Assembly: GCA_035556755.1 (NCBI GenBank)
Contig: DATMEP010000150.1
Location: 1 to 19,265, forward strand
Direction of reading: 5' to 3'
Length of the DNA stretch: 19,265 bases
Source: VRUE01 sp035556755
GTDB taxonomy: Bacteria; Actinomycetota; Thermoleophilia; Solirubrobacterales; 70-9
Position 1 is the first letter of the stretch; each line of letters begins with the position of its first letter. This document shows, piece by piece, positions 8,944 through 15,537 of this stretch. The notes under the pieces are model-generated. The model did not search any database. It saw nothing but the letters and a program-made list of their open reading frames with translations, and had not been told where the DNA came from. The position numbers were made by a program, and so were the translations under genes.

Positions 8944-9954
8944 TCAAGCCTTGGTCGCGCGAGCCGCGATGCCACCGATCAGGATCGCTCCGTCGGTCAG
9001 CTCGGTCCCCTCGAGCAGGATCGAGTCGCGGATCTGGGCGCCGGCGCCGACCCGGCAACCGTCGCCGAGTATCGCCGGTCCCTCGATCCGAACCCCCTCC
9101 CCCAGCTCGACACCGGCACCGACCAGGACCGGAGCCGTCACCTCGGTGCCGTCGAGGGAGCCGGCGGCCCAGACCCCGTCGGCGACCGCAGGCGCCCCCG
9201 GCTCGACCGCGACGACGCCGTGCAGCGCGTCGAGATTGCCCTGGCGCAGCTCCTCCAGGTTGCCGATGTCGTTCCAGTAGGCGTCGATCTCGTGCGAGTA
9301 GAACGGCACGTCCCCCTCCAGCAGCGCCGGGAAGACGTCCATCGCCCAGTCGGCGAAGCCAGGCGGGTCGCCAGGCCCCGCGGCCTTACTCGTTCCCGGC
9401 GCGGGGAAGAAGTCGAAGATCTCGGAGCGGAACATGTAGATGCCGCAGTTGGCGAGGTCGGAGAGGGCTTCCGCCGGGGCGGGCTTCTCCTGAAAGCCCT
9501 GGATGCGGCCGTCGGCGCCGGTGATAGCCACCCCGAACTGGCTGGTGTCGGAGACGCGCTTGGTCGCCAGGGTGGCGATTCCGTCGTGCGATTCGTGGAA
9601 CTCCCGCATCGCCCCCAGGTCGATGTCGGTGAGCGCGTCGCCGGAGATGACCAGGAACGAGTCGCCGAGAAAATCCGCCGCGTTGCGGACCCCGCCCGAG
9701 GTGCCCAGCAGCTGCTCCTCGCGGCTGTAGGCGAGCTCGATCCCGAGGTCCGAGCCGTCGCCGAAATGACCCTCGATCGTCTCCGGGAACCAGTGCAGGT
9801 TGGCGATCGCCTCGCCAAAGCCATGGCGGACGAGCAGCCGCGCTATGTGCTCCATCACGGGCCGGTTCAGCACCGGCACCATCGGCTTCGGCATCGCATA
9901 GGTGATCGGCCGCAGCCGGGTGCCGAGCCCGGCCGCGAGAATCATCGCCCGCAT
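8944..9954 (-). CDS. Sugar-nucleotide pyrophosphorylase with left-handed beta-helix C-terminus (mannose-1-P guanylyltransferase-like)
   Basis: A 336-residue nucleotidyltransferase. The N-terminal GT-A-like domain starts with the signature ILAAGLGTRLRPITYAMPKP and contains GTSGGVRNAADFLGDSFLVISGDALTDIDL (nucleotide and metal binding), FQEKP, and YWNDIGNLEELRQGN near its end. The last 90 residues are hexapeptide-like (APVLVGAGVELGEGVRIEGPAILGDGCRVGAGAQI), a short left-handed beta-helix as in GDP-mannose pyrophosphorylases. It makes an NDP-sugar from a hexose-1-phosphate; whether GDP-mannose, dTDP-glucose or another cannot be decided. The ATG at 9954 is preferred over the TTG at 9957; an AGGAGG stands nine bases before it. 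It is followed by comF. A second gene of this type (13238-14221) is only distantly similar outside the signature. Confidence 0.87.
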   Translation of the reverse strand: MRAMILAAGLGTRLRPITYAMPKPMVPVLNRPVMEHIARLLVRHGFGEAIANLHWFPETIEGHFGDGSDLGIELAYSREEQLLGTSGGVRNAADFLGDSFLVISGDALTDIDLGAMREFHESHDGIATLATKRVSDTSQFGVAITGADGRIQGFQEKPAPAEALSDLANCGIYMFRSEIFDFFPAPGTSKAAGPGDPPGFADWAMDVFPALLEGDVPFYSHEIDAYWNDIGNLEELRQGNLDALHGVVAVEPGAPAVADGVWAAGSLDGTEVTAPVLVGAGVELGEGVRIEGPAILGDGCRVGAGAQIRDSILLEGTELTDGAILIGGIAARATKA

Positions 9955-10034
9955 CAAGCGCCGCCTCCTCTGCTCCCGCGAATGCCTGAGGAATCAGATA
10001 TGGACAGGGATTCGCTTCCGCGTCCGGGGGCGGC

Positions 10035-11306
10035 TTACGTACCTTGATCCCAAGAGGCGAGGTACTTGCTCTGGACATCCGTAAGCTCGTCGATCCGGAC
10101 GCCCTTGGAGGCGAGCTTGAGGCGGGCGATCTCCTGGTCGATCTCGCGCGGCATGCCGTGCACCTTGGTCTCCAGGGTCTCGTGGTTCTTTGCCACGTAC
10201 TCGGCGGCGAGCGCCTGGTTGGCGAAGCTCATGTCCATCACCGACGCCGGGTGGCCCTCGGCGGTGGCAAGGTTGACCAGGCGACCCTCGGCGAGCAGGA
10301 AGACCTCGCGCCCGTCCTTGAGCCGGTGCCCCTCGACCAGCGGCCGCGCTTCGTAGGTCGACTCGGTCAGCTCGTCGAGGTCGCCCTTGTTGATCTCGAC
10401 GTCGAAATGGCCCGAGTTGCAGACGATCGCACCGCTTTTCATCACGTCGAACATCTCACCGGCGATCGCGTCGCGGTTGCCGGTCACGGAGATGAAGACA
10501 TCGCCCTGCTTGGCCGCCTCGACGCCAGGCATCACGTCGAAGCCGTCATGGACGGCCTCGAGGGCCCGCAGCGGGTCGACCTCGCAGACGACCACGTGGG
10601 CGCCGTGCCCCTTGGCCCGCATCGCGACCCCCTTGCCGCACCAGCCGTAGCCGATCACGACCACCCTGAGGCCGGCGATGAGGATGTTGGTGGCGCGGAT
10701 GACGCCGTCCAGGGTCGACTGCCCGGTGCCATAGCGGTTGTCGAAGAAGTGCTTGGTGTCGGCGTCGTTGACGGCGACGATCGGGAAGCCGAGCTTGCCC
10801 TCCGCCTCCAGCGCCTTCAGCCGGATCACGCCGGTGGTGGTCTCCTCGGTGCCGCCGTAGACCTCCGAGAGCTGCTCGGGCCGCTGGCCGTGCAGGACGC
10901 TGATCACGTCGGCGCCGTCGTCCATCGTGATGTGGGGATGCTTGTCGACCGCGGTCTCGATGTGCCGGTAGTAGGTCTCGTTGTCCTCGCCGTTGATCGC
11001 GTGGACCTCGGCGCCGTAGCGGTCGACCAGCGCCGCGGCGGTGTCGTCCTGGGTCGAGAGCGGGTTGGACGCGCAGAGCGCGACGTCGGCGCCGCCGGCC
11101 ATCAGGGTGCGGACCAGGTTCGCCGTCTCCGTGGTCACGTGCAGGCAGCACGCCATCCGGATCCCCTCCAACGGCTTCTCGTTCTCGAAGCGCTCGCGGA
11201 TCTGTCCCAGAACGGGCATCTGGCGATCTGCCCACTCGATCCGCTTCTGCCCGGCGTCAGCCAGGGCGACGTCGGCGATGTCGTAGTTGGAGGCGGCGGT
11301 TGCCAT
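10035..11306 (-). CDS. ahcY: Adenosylhomocysteinase (S-adenosylhomocysteine hydrolase), short form
   Basis: A 423-residue NAD-dependent enzyme that cleaves S-adenosylhomocysteine to homocysteine and adenosine, relieving product inhibition of methyltransferases. Visible: the substrate domain (LHVTTETANLV, ALCASNPLSTQDD), Lys185 and Asp189 in VNDADTKHFFDNRYGTGQS, and the Rossmann loop VVIGYGWCGKGVAMRAKGHGA (about 217-235). The C-terminal SKYLASWDQGT carries the Lys-Tyr pair. The protein lacks the roughly 40-residue insertion of the long bacterial/eukaryotic form (465-495 residues) and does not end in YRY. In both respects it follows the archaeal/Thermotoga type. An archaeal member of that type prefers S-inosylhomocysteine, so the exact substrate is open. 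AAAGGA is four bases or so before the ATG. It is divergent from an ArsR-type regulator gene. Confidence 0.95.
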   Translation of the reverse strand: MATAASNYDIADVALADAGQKRIEWADRQMPVLGQIRERFENEKPLEGIRMACCLHVTTETANLVRTLMAGGADVALCASNPLSTQDDTAAALVDRYGAEVHAINGEDNETYYRHIETAVDKHPHITMDDGADVISVLHGQRPEQLSEVYGGTEETTTGVIRLKALEAEGKLGFPIVAVNDADTKHFFDNRYGTGQSTLDGVIRATNILIAGLRVVVIGYGWCGKGVAMRAKGHGAHVVVCEVDPLRALEAVHDGFDVMPGVEAAKQGDVFISVTGNRDAIAGEMFDVMKSGAIVCNSGHFDVEINKGDLDELTESTYEARPLVEGHRLKDGREVFLLAEGRLVNLATAEGHPASVMDMSFANQALAAEYVAKNHETLETKVHGMPREIDQEIARLKLASKGVRIDELTDVQSKYLASWDQGT

Positions 11307-11526
11307 CGATTCCTTTCTATCTGAGGGCGGGACCTGGCAAGGATACGCAGATAGCCCGCATCGGCCCAGAGACGTTCGAACACACGAGTCGCAATCCAGC
11401 TGCGATCTCGGAGGGATCTTTTTTTACGCGTATTGCAGACAAACGTCCGCTGTTGACTCGTTGTTGCGCAAGAATTACCGAGTACGCGTCGAAACTTTCC
11501 GTATTCAGCTTAAATAGAAAGGACCC
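11307..11526. promoter_or_regulatory. Divergent ahcY / ArsR-regulator intergenic region
   Basis: A 220 bp gap that is clearly richer in A+T than the rest of the window, as expected of a bidirectional promoter region. On the plus strand a TTGACT (11453-11458) is followed after 17 bases by TACCGA, a possible though weak promoter for the regulator. Candidate operator palindromes are TTGCGCAA (11464-11471) and two copies of TACGCGT (from 11425 and 11483). I see no riboswitch of the SAH or SAM classes, judged by eye only. Shine-Dalgarno sequences stand at both ends (AAAGGA on each strand). Confidence 0.6.
11404..11425 (+). terminator. Hairpin with T7 run (possible intrinsic terminator or attenuator)
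   Basis: GATCTC (11404-11409), loop GGA, GGGATC (11413-11418) form a 6-bp stem with one G-U pair, followed directly by seven T (11419-11425). An overlapping upstream stem, CGAGTCGCA (11385-11393) with TGCGATCTCG (11401-11410), uses the same GATCTC bases, so the two structures exclude each other. It would act on rightward transcripts only. No promoter upstream of it is evident, so its role is uncertain. Confidence 0.4.
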
Positions 11527-12084
11527 GTGGACCCGCAGCCGATCAGAGCTCTCCTCAACCCAACGCGCATCCGGATTCTCGATGCGGTTGCCGAGGCCCC
11601 TGCCAGCTCGCGCCAGCTCGCCACCATGCTCGACGAGAGACCGGGCGTGATCTCCTACCACGTGGCGGTGCTGCAGGAAACCGGTTGCATCCAGCCGGCG
11701 CAGACCGAGCAGGCGGGATCGGGTGAAGATCGCACCTACGAGCTGGCCCCCGCGGCGACGCCGACCAGGCGCCTGGCGCAACGGCAGGCCGTCTCGTCCG
11801 CCGTCGGACATCCCTCGGCGGCGACCCTGCGAACGATCGTCGGCAGGGGGACCGGTCGCCTCGAAATGGGTCCGCTCGGGGAGGGCCGGGGAGATCACCT
11901 GAGCTGCTCCTCGATCGTCCTCGACCGGCAGGGATGGCGAGAGGTCTCAGAGGCGATCGGCGACGCCCTGGACCGGGTTTCGATCGCCCACGAGGAAAGC
12001 ATCCGGCGGCTCGCCGACACCGACGAGGAGCGCATCAGCGCCACCGTCGCCCTCGCCAGCTTCGAGTCGCCCGGCGCCGCTTAG
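11527..12084 (+). CDS. ArsR-family (winged helix-turn-helix) transcriptional regulator
   Basis: A 185-residue DNA-binding protein. The N-terminal winged HTH spans about residues 5-75: IRALLNPTRIRILDAVAEA, SSRQLATMLDERPGVISYHVAVLQETGCI (recognition helix and start of wing), and the wing EDRTYEL. The C-terminal 90 residues (LDRQGWREVSEAIGDALDRVSIAHEESIRRLA, ISATVALASFESP) look like the helical effector/dimer part seen in many regulators of this type from Actinobacteria. No metal-binding Cys motif of the ArsR/SmtB type and no methyltransferase domain is visible, so the signal is unknown. The start is a GTG with AAAGGA three bases upstream, a short spacing. The gene is divergent from ahcY; regulation of ahcY and of itself is inferred from position. 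Its TAG overlaps the convergent isomerase stop (TTAG). Confidence 0.85.
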   Translation: MDPQPIRALLNPTRIRILDAVAEAPASSRQLATMLDERPGVISYHVAVLQETGCIQPAQTEQAGSGEDRTYELAPAATPTRRLAQRQAVSSAVGHPSAATLRTIVGRGTGRLEMGPLGEGRGDHLSCSSIVLDRQGWREVSEAIGDALDRVSIAHEESIRRLADTDEERISATVALASFESPGAA

Positions 12085-13073
12085 GCTTCGGGCCTGCCGA
12101 GGGCCGCCTTCAGGCTCTCGATCGCCTCGACCGGCAGCGGGTCCACGCCCAGGGCCTCGGCCATCGCCAGCGAGACCAGATCGCCGAGCATCACCGCCCA
12201 GAGCAGGCGTTCGACGCGGCTCTCGCCGGCCGTCTCGACCCGGACGACTCCGGCGCCACCGGCCTCGACCGCCTCCGCCGTAAGGTCGAAGCGCCGGCGC
12301 TCGCGCGGATGCTGTTCGCGATCGCCGAGCAGAACCGCCGAGAGGCTCGCACCCGTCGCGGGTCCCCCGGCCCAACCGCAGAGCTCGTTGTGATCGGCCT
12401 CCGGCAGCTCCGAGAAGAAGGCGGGCAACTTCGCGTTCTCGTTGATCTGGGTCTTCCAGCGGCGCGCCGCCGGCGTCGTCAAATCCGCCCCGCAGATGAC
12501 CGGCAGCGTGCCGCCAAGCCGGGCTGCGATCTCGGCGGCGAGGGTCTGCAGCTCGTCGCGGACACCCTCCAAGCCGAGCGCCGCCGCCTCGATTTCCGCG
12601 TCGATGCGCGGTGCCGCGCCGGCCGTCGCTGCAACCCCGGCGGCAACCGTGAGCATGTAGGCGACGGCGGTCCGCGGGGCGGGTAGGAGGCCCGGCAAGC
12701 CGATCACCGGCACCTCGTCAGCCCGGGCAGCCTCGGCCAGGCTGCCCCCGGTGCTCGCGACGACGCACCTGGCACCCAGCTTGCGCGCGGCCTCATAACA
12801 GGCAAGGGTCTCCTCGGTCTCGCCCGAGTAGCTCGAGCAGAGCACGGTCCACTCCGGCGTCGCCCAGGCGGGCAACCCGTAACCGCGGACGGTCAGCAGC
12901 GGACGGCCGAGACGCTCGCTCAGAGCAGCGGCGGCGAGATCGCCGCCGATCGCCGAGCCCCCGACCCCGCAGACCAGGACTCCGGCGGAGTCGGCGGGAG
13001 CCAGCCGCGCGGACTCGATCCGCCACAGCGCGTCGCGCAGGTGATCGGGAATGGCGAGTATGTCGTCGAGCAT
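12081..13073 (-). CDS. Bifunctional phosphoglucose/phosphomannose isomerase family protein (SIS domains)
   Basis: A 330-residue protein with two SIS (sugar isomerase) domains. The first contains VCGVGGSAIGGDLAAAAL (about 34-51) and the phosphosugar loop SSYSGETEETL (80-90). The second contains the family signature WKTQINENAKLPAFFSEL followed by PEADHNEL, in which Glu212 and His228 have the same 16-residue spacing as the catalytic Glu203 and His219 of the crenarchaeal PGI/PMI. It interconverts fructose-6-P with glucose-6-P and/or mannose-6-P, feeding the adjacent nucleotidyltransferases. Members in Actinobacteria are often called TobH/SIS-like and their activity is mostly untested. The ATG overlaps the stop of the small upstream ORF (TGATG). 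AAGGAG lies 11 bases before it, inside the left arm of a palindrome. Confidence 0.88.
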   Translation of the reverse strand: MLDDILAIPDHLRDALWRIESARLAPADSAGVLVCGVGGSAIGGDLAAAALSERLGRPLLTVRGYGLPAWATPEWTVLCSSYSGETEETLACYEAARKLGARCVVASTGGSLAEAARADEVPVIGLPGLLPAPRTAVAYMLTVAAGVAATAGAAPRIDAEIEAAALGLEGVRDELQTLAAEIAARLGGTLPVICGADLTTPAARRWKTQINENAKLPAFFSELPEADHNELCGWAGGPATGASLSAVLLGDREQHPRERRRFDLTAEAVEAGGAGVVRVETAGESRVERLLWAVMLGDLVSLAMAEALGVDPLPVEAIESLKAALGRPEA

Positions 13074-13237
13074 CAGATGACCGGCTCCTTGGCCGCGTGC
13101 GACTGGGGAGCCATGTGGCCAAGCAGATCAAGGACGCAGGGCGCAGCCTTTGGTGGTGCCAAAGGCAAGCCCGAGGACGCAGAGATGCGCCGTGCCACAT
13201 GGGTCATCCAGGCGTGCGAGGTCGAGGAGCCGGTCAT
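13073..13237 (-). CDS. Probable small protein (54 aa) tiled between pyrophosphorylase and isomerase genes
   Basis: A short ORF (MTGSSTSHAWMTHVARRI...HAAKEPVI) fills the gap exactly. Its ATG directly follows the TAG of the upstream pyrophosphorylase (TAGATG), and its TGA overlaps the ATG of the isomerase gene (TGATG). This exact fit in a tightly packed operon suggests translation. I recognise no family, no signal peptide and no membrane segment. The outer codons have the high third-position GC of the neighbours, but the middle third does not. The whole ORF is an imperfect palindrome, and the plus strand also carries an ORF that begins MTGS and ends EPVI. The reading may therefore be a by-product of a palindromic element rather than a real gene. 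Confidence 0.45.
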   Translation of the reverse strand: MTGSSTSHAWMTHVARRISASSGLPLAPPKAAPCVLDLLGHMAPQSHAAKEPVI

Positions 13238-13239
13238 CT
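13075..13239. repeat. 165 bp imperfect palindrome with three concentric stems
   Basis: Three pairs of inverted arms share one centre near 13156. Outer arms of 15 bp are perfect (13075-13089 AGATGACCGGCTCCT; 13225-13239). Middle arms of 9 bp are CCATGTGGC (13111-13119) and 13194-13202. The inner hairpin is GCCTTTGG (13146-13153), loop TGGTG, CCAAAGGC (13159-13166). It fills the whole space between the pyrophosphorylase and isomerase genes and includes the stop of one and the region upstream of the start of the other. Confidence 0.8.
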
Positions 13240-14221
13240 AAGCCGAGACCCTTTCATCCGCGGCGACCACTGCCCCGGAAAGCTCGGCGCCGGCCGCTAC
13301 CGCCACACCCGGCGCGAGGATCGACCCGGCCACCCGCGCCCGCTCGCCCAGCGTGCAGCCGTCGAGCAGGACCGACTCCCGGACCTCGGCCCCGGTGTCA
13401 ACCCGACAGCCCGGGCCGATCACGGCGCGGGGCCCGATCGTCGCGCCGGCCGCGATCTCGGCATCGGCCGCGGCGAACACCCCGGGCGCGGTCGGCTCGA
13501 CCCGCGTCCGCACCCGACCTTCGAGGATGTCCCAGCTTGCCTGCAGGTAGCGCTCCGGCGTTCCGATGTCCATCCAGTAGCCGTCCAGCCGCAGGCCGTG
13601 CAACCCGTTGCCGACCAGGCGAGGGAAGACGTCCCGCTCGATCGAGACGTTCTCGCCGGGGGGGATCAGCTCCAGGGCCGAGCGCTGCAGGACGTACATC
13701 CCGGCGTTCACCTCACCGGGGACTGCCTCGCCCGTCTTCTCCAGGAAGGCGAGGACCTCCCCGGCCTCGCCGCTGCGGACCAGGCCGTAGGCCGAGGAGT
13801 CCTCGACCGGGTGCAGGCCGATCGTGGCCCGTGCCGCTCGCTCCTCATGGGCTTTCAGCAGCGCCGTCAGGTCGAGGTCCGTCAGGACATCGCCGTTCAG
13901 GGCCAGGAAGCGGTCGTTGAGATCGTCGCCGAGCGCGTCGGCGGCGTAGCGGATCGCGCCGGCGGTGCCGAGGGGCTCGGGCTCGACGACGTAGCGGATC
14001 TTGGCGCCCGCCCGCTCCTCCTCCCCGGCGAGTGCCTCACGCAGGGCGTCGGGCAGGAACCCGCAGGCGAGCACGACCTCCTCGACGCCGTGCCCGGCCA
14101 GCCACTCGATCATGTGGGCGAGGAACGGCCGGTCGATCAGAGTCAGAGCGGGCTTCGGAACGGTCTCGGTCAACGGACGCAGCCGCGTTCCTTCGCCGCC
14201 GACGAGGACGATCGCCTGCAT
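13238..14221 (-). CDS. Sugar-nucleotide pyrophosphorylase with hexapeptide C-terminus (NDP-hexose synthesis)
   Basis: A 327-residue nucleotidyltransferase. The N-terminal signature QAIVLVGGEGTRLRPLTETVPKPALTLIDRP binds the NTP. PLGTAGAIRYAADAL and FLALNGDVLTDLDL form the sugar/metal site, followed by FLEKTGE and LDGYWMDIGTPERYLQAS. The last 95 residues contain hexapeptide-like repeats (AAGATIGPRAVIGPGCRVDTGAEVRESVLLDGCTLG), a left-handed beta-helix. Probable activity is mannose-1-P guanylyltransferase or glucose-1-P nucleotidyltransferase; the sequence does not decide. The Met at 14221 is chosen because the signature begins right there; a longer upstream reading overlaps ugd and adds only unrelated residues. 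It starts two bases after the ugd stop (TGA-CG-ATG), so both are in one operon with the isomerase downstream. Confidence 0.9.
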   Translation of the reverse strand: MQAIVLVGGEGTRLRPLTETVPKPALTLIDRPFLAHMIEWLAGHGVEEVVLACGFLPDALREALAGEEERAGAKIRYVVEPEPLGTAGAIRYAADALGDDLNDRFLALNGDVLTDLDLTALLKAHEERAARATIGLHPVEDSSAYGLVRSGEAGEVLAFLEKTGEAVPGEVNAGMYVLQRSALELIPPGENVSIERDVFPRLVGNGLHGLRLDGYWMDIGTPERYLQASWDILEGRVRTRVEPTAPGVFAAADAEIAAGATIGPRAVIGPGCRVDTGAEVRESVLLDGCTLGERARVAGSILAPGVAVAAGAELSGAVVAADERVSA

Positions 14222-14223
14222 CG

Positions 14224-15537
14224 TCAGTCTGCGGTCGCCGGAGCGGGCAAGCCCTGGGTGGCCCTGCCCACGCCCTCGTACTCGAAGCCAGCCGCGCGCA
14301 GGGTGCCGGGGTCGAGGAAGTTGCGCCCGTCGACGATCAGTGGCCGCGCCATCCGCCCGGCCGCCGCGACCCAGTCCAACTCCGCGAACTGCGGCCACTC
14401 GGTGACCAGCACCGCGGCGTCCGCTCCCTCCAGGGCGTCCAGCGGCGAATCGCACAGCGCGACGCCATCGAGCAGGTCCCGCGCCGCGTCCATCGCGACG
14501 GGGTCGTGGGCGACCACCTCGGCCCCCTCGCCCTGCAGCCGCGCCGCCAGCACCAGGCTAGAGGCCTCCCGCATGTCGTCGGTGTGCGGCTTGAATGCCA
14601 GGCCGAGCAGAGCGACCCGCCGGCCGGTCAGCGAGCCGAGCCGGCTCTGCAGCTTGCCCACCACCCGCCGCTTCTGCAGCTCGTTCACCTCGATCACCGC
14701 GTTCAGCAACTGGAAGTGGTAGCCGGTGTTCCCGGCCAGCATCTTCAGGGCGCTGACGTCCTTCGGGAAGCAGGAGCCGCCGTAGCCGATCCCTGCACGG
14801 AGGAAGGAGGAGCCGATGCGCTGGTCGAGGCCCATGCCTCGCGCAACCTCGCCGACGTCGGCGCCGACCTCCTCGCAGACGTTGGCGATCTCGTTGACGA
14901 AGGAGATCTTGGTCGCGAGGAAGGCGTTGGAGGCGAGCTTGATCATCTCGGCGCTGGCGACGTCGGTGCGGACGATCTCACCCCCGAGCGGCTCGTAGAG
15001 AGCGGCGACCGCGTCGCCGGCAGCCTGGTCACCCGAGTCGGCGCCGATCACCACCCGGTCGGGGTGCATGAAGTCCTCGACCGCGGAGCCCTCCTTGAGG
15101 AACTCCGGGCAGGAGACGTAGGGGACTCCGGTCAGGTCGCGCTGGATCGTTTCCCCGGTGCCGGCCGGCACAGTGCTCTTCATCACCAGCACGTGGTCGC
15201 CTCCGGCGCGCAGCTCATCGACGACCGAGCGAACCCGCGAGAGGTCGGCGTCGCCGGAGCGGGTCGGCGGGGTGTCCACGCAGACGAAGAGGATGCGCGC
15301 CCGGTCGAGCAGCTCACCCATCTCGGTCGTGAAGGTGAGGCGCGCGGCGTTGCGCTTAAGCAGCTCCTCGAGGCCCGGCTCGTGGATCGTCGTCTCGCCC
15401 CGCGATAGCGTCTCGACCTTCTCAGGCACGATGTCACGCGCCACGACGTCGTGGCCCAGCTCGGCGAAGCAGGCGGCGGTGACCAGCCCGACCCAGCCGA
15501 CCCCGATCACGCCGATCGGCTCTCTGTCTCCATTCAT
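14224..15537 (-). CDS. ugd: UDP-glucose 6-dehydrogenase
   Basis: A 437-residue NAD-dependent enzyme of the UDP-glucose/GDP-mannose dehydrogenase family that oxidises UDP-glucose twice to UDP-glucuronate. The Rossmann loop GVIGVGWVGLVTAACFAELG is at about 9-28. VDTPPTRSGDADLS, KSTVPAGTGE and SCPEFLKEGSAVEDFMHPDR follow. The central helix AEMIKLASNAFLATKISFVNE carries the conserved Lys200 and Asn204. The catalytic Cys256 lies in GYGGSCFPKDV, and the C-terminal domain has LGLAFKPHTDDMREASS. The residues and length fit UDP-glucose dehydrogenase best; GDP-mannose or UDP-ManNAc dehydrogenase are less likely. The ATG overlaps the stop of the upstream LCP gene (ATGA). UDP-glucuronate would be a building block for an acidic cell-surface polymer or a precursor of other UDP-sugars. 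Confidence 0.95.
   Translation of the reverse strand: MNGDREPIGVIGVGWVGLVTAACFAELGHDVVARDIVPEKVETLSRGETTIHEPGLEELLKRNAARLTFTTEMGELLDRARILFVCVDTPPTRSGDADLSRVRSVVDELRAGGDHVLVMKSTVPAGTGETIQRDLTGVPYVSCPEFLKEGSAVEDFMHPDRVVIGADSGDQAAGDAVAALYEPLGGEIVRTDVASAEMIKLASNAFLATKISFVNEIANVCEEVGADVGEVARGMGLDQRIGSSFLRAGIGYGGSCFPKDVSALKMLAGNTGYHFQLLNAVIEVNELQKRRVVGKLQSRLGSLTGRRVALLGLAFKPHTDDMREASSLVLAARLQGEGAEVVAHDPVAMDAARDLLDGVALCDSPLDALEGADAAVLVTEWPQFAELDWVAAAGRMARPLIVDGRNFLDPGTLRAAGFEYEGVGRATQGLPAPATAD

Noticed and set aside
7866..8975. 369-codon minus-strand ORF that includes hpf
   Set aside because: Only the last 118 codons resemble HPF. The upstream part overlaps comF in another frame, is Arg/Pro-rich shadow sequence, and the true start has a strong AAGGAGG.
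11307..11526. SAH or SAM riboswitch in the ahcY leader
   Set aside because: I could not find the conserved cores of the known SAH or SAM riboswitches on the minus strand by eye. A covariance search would be needed to exclude it fully.
13041..13241. Plus-strand 66-codon ORF over the 13 kb palindrome
   Set aside because: It is antisense to the operon, starts inside the isomerase gene and exists because the segment is palindromic. The minus-strand reading fits the operon borders exactly and is preferred.
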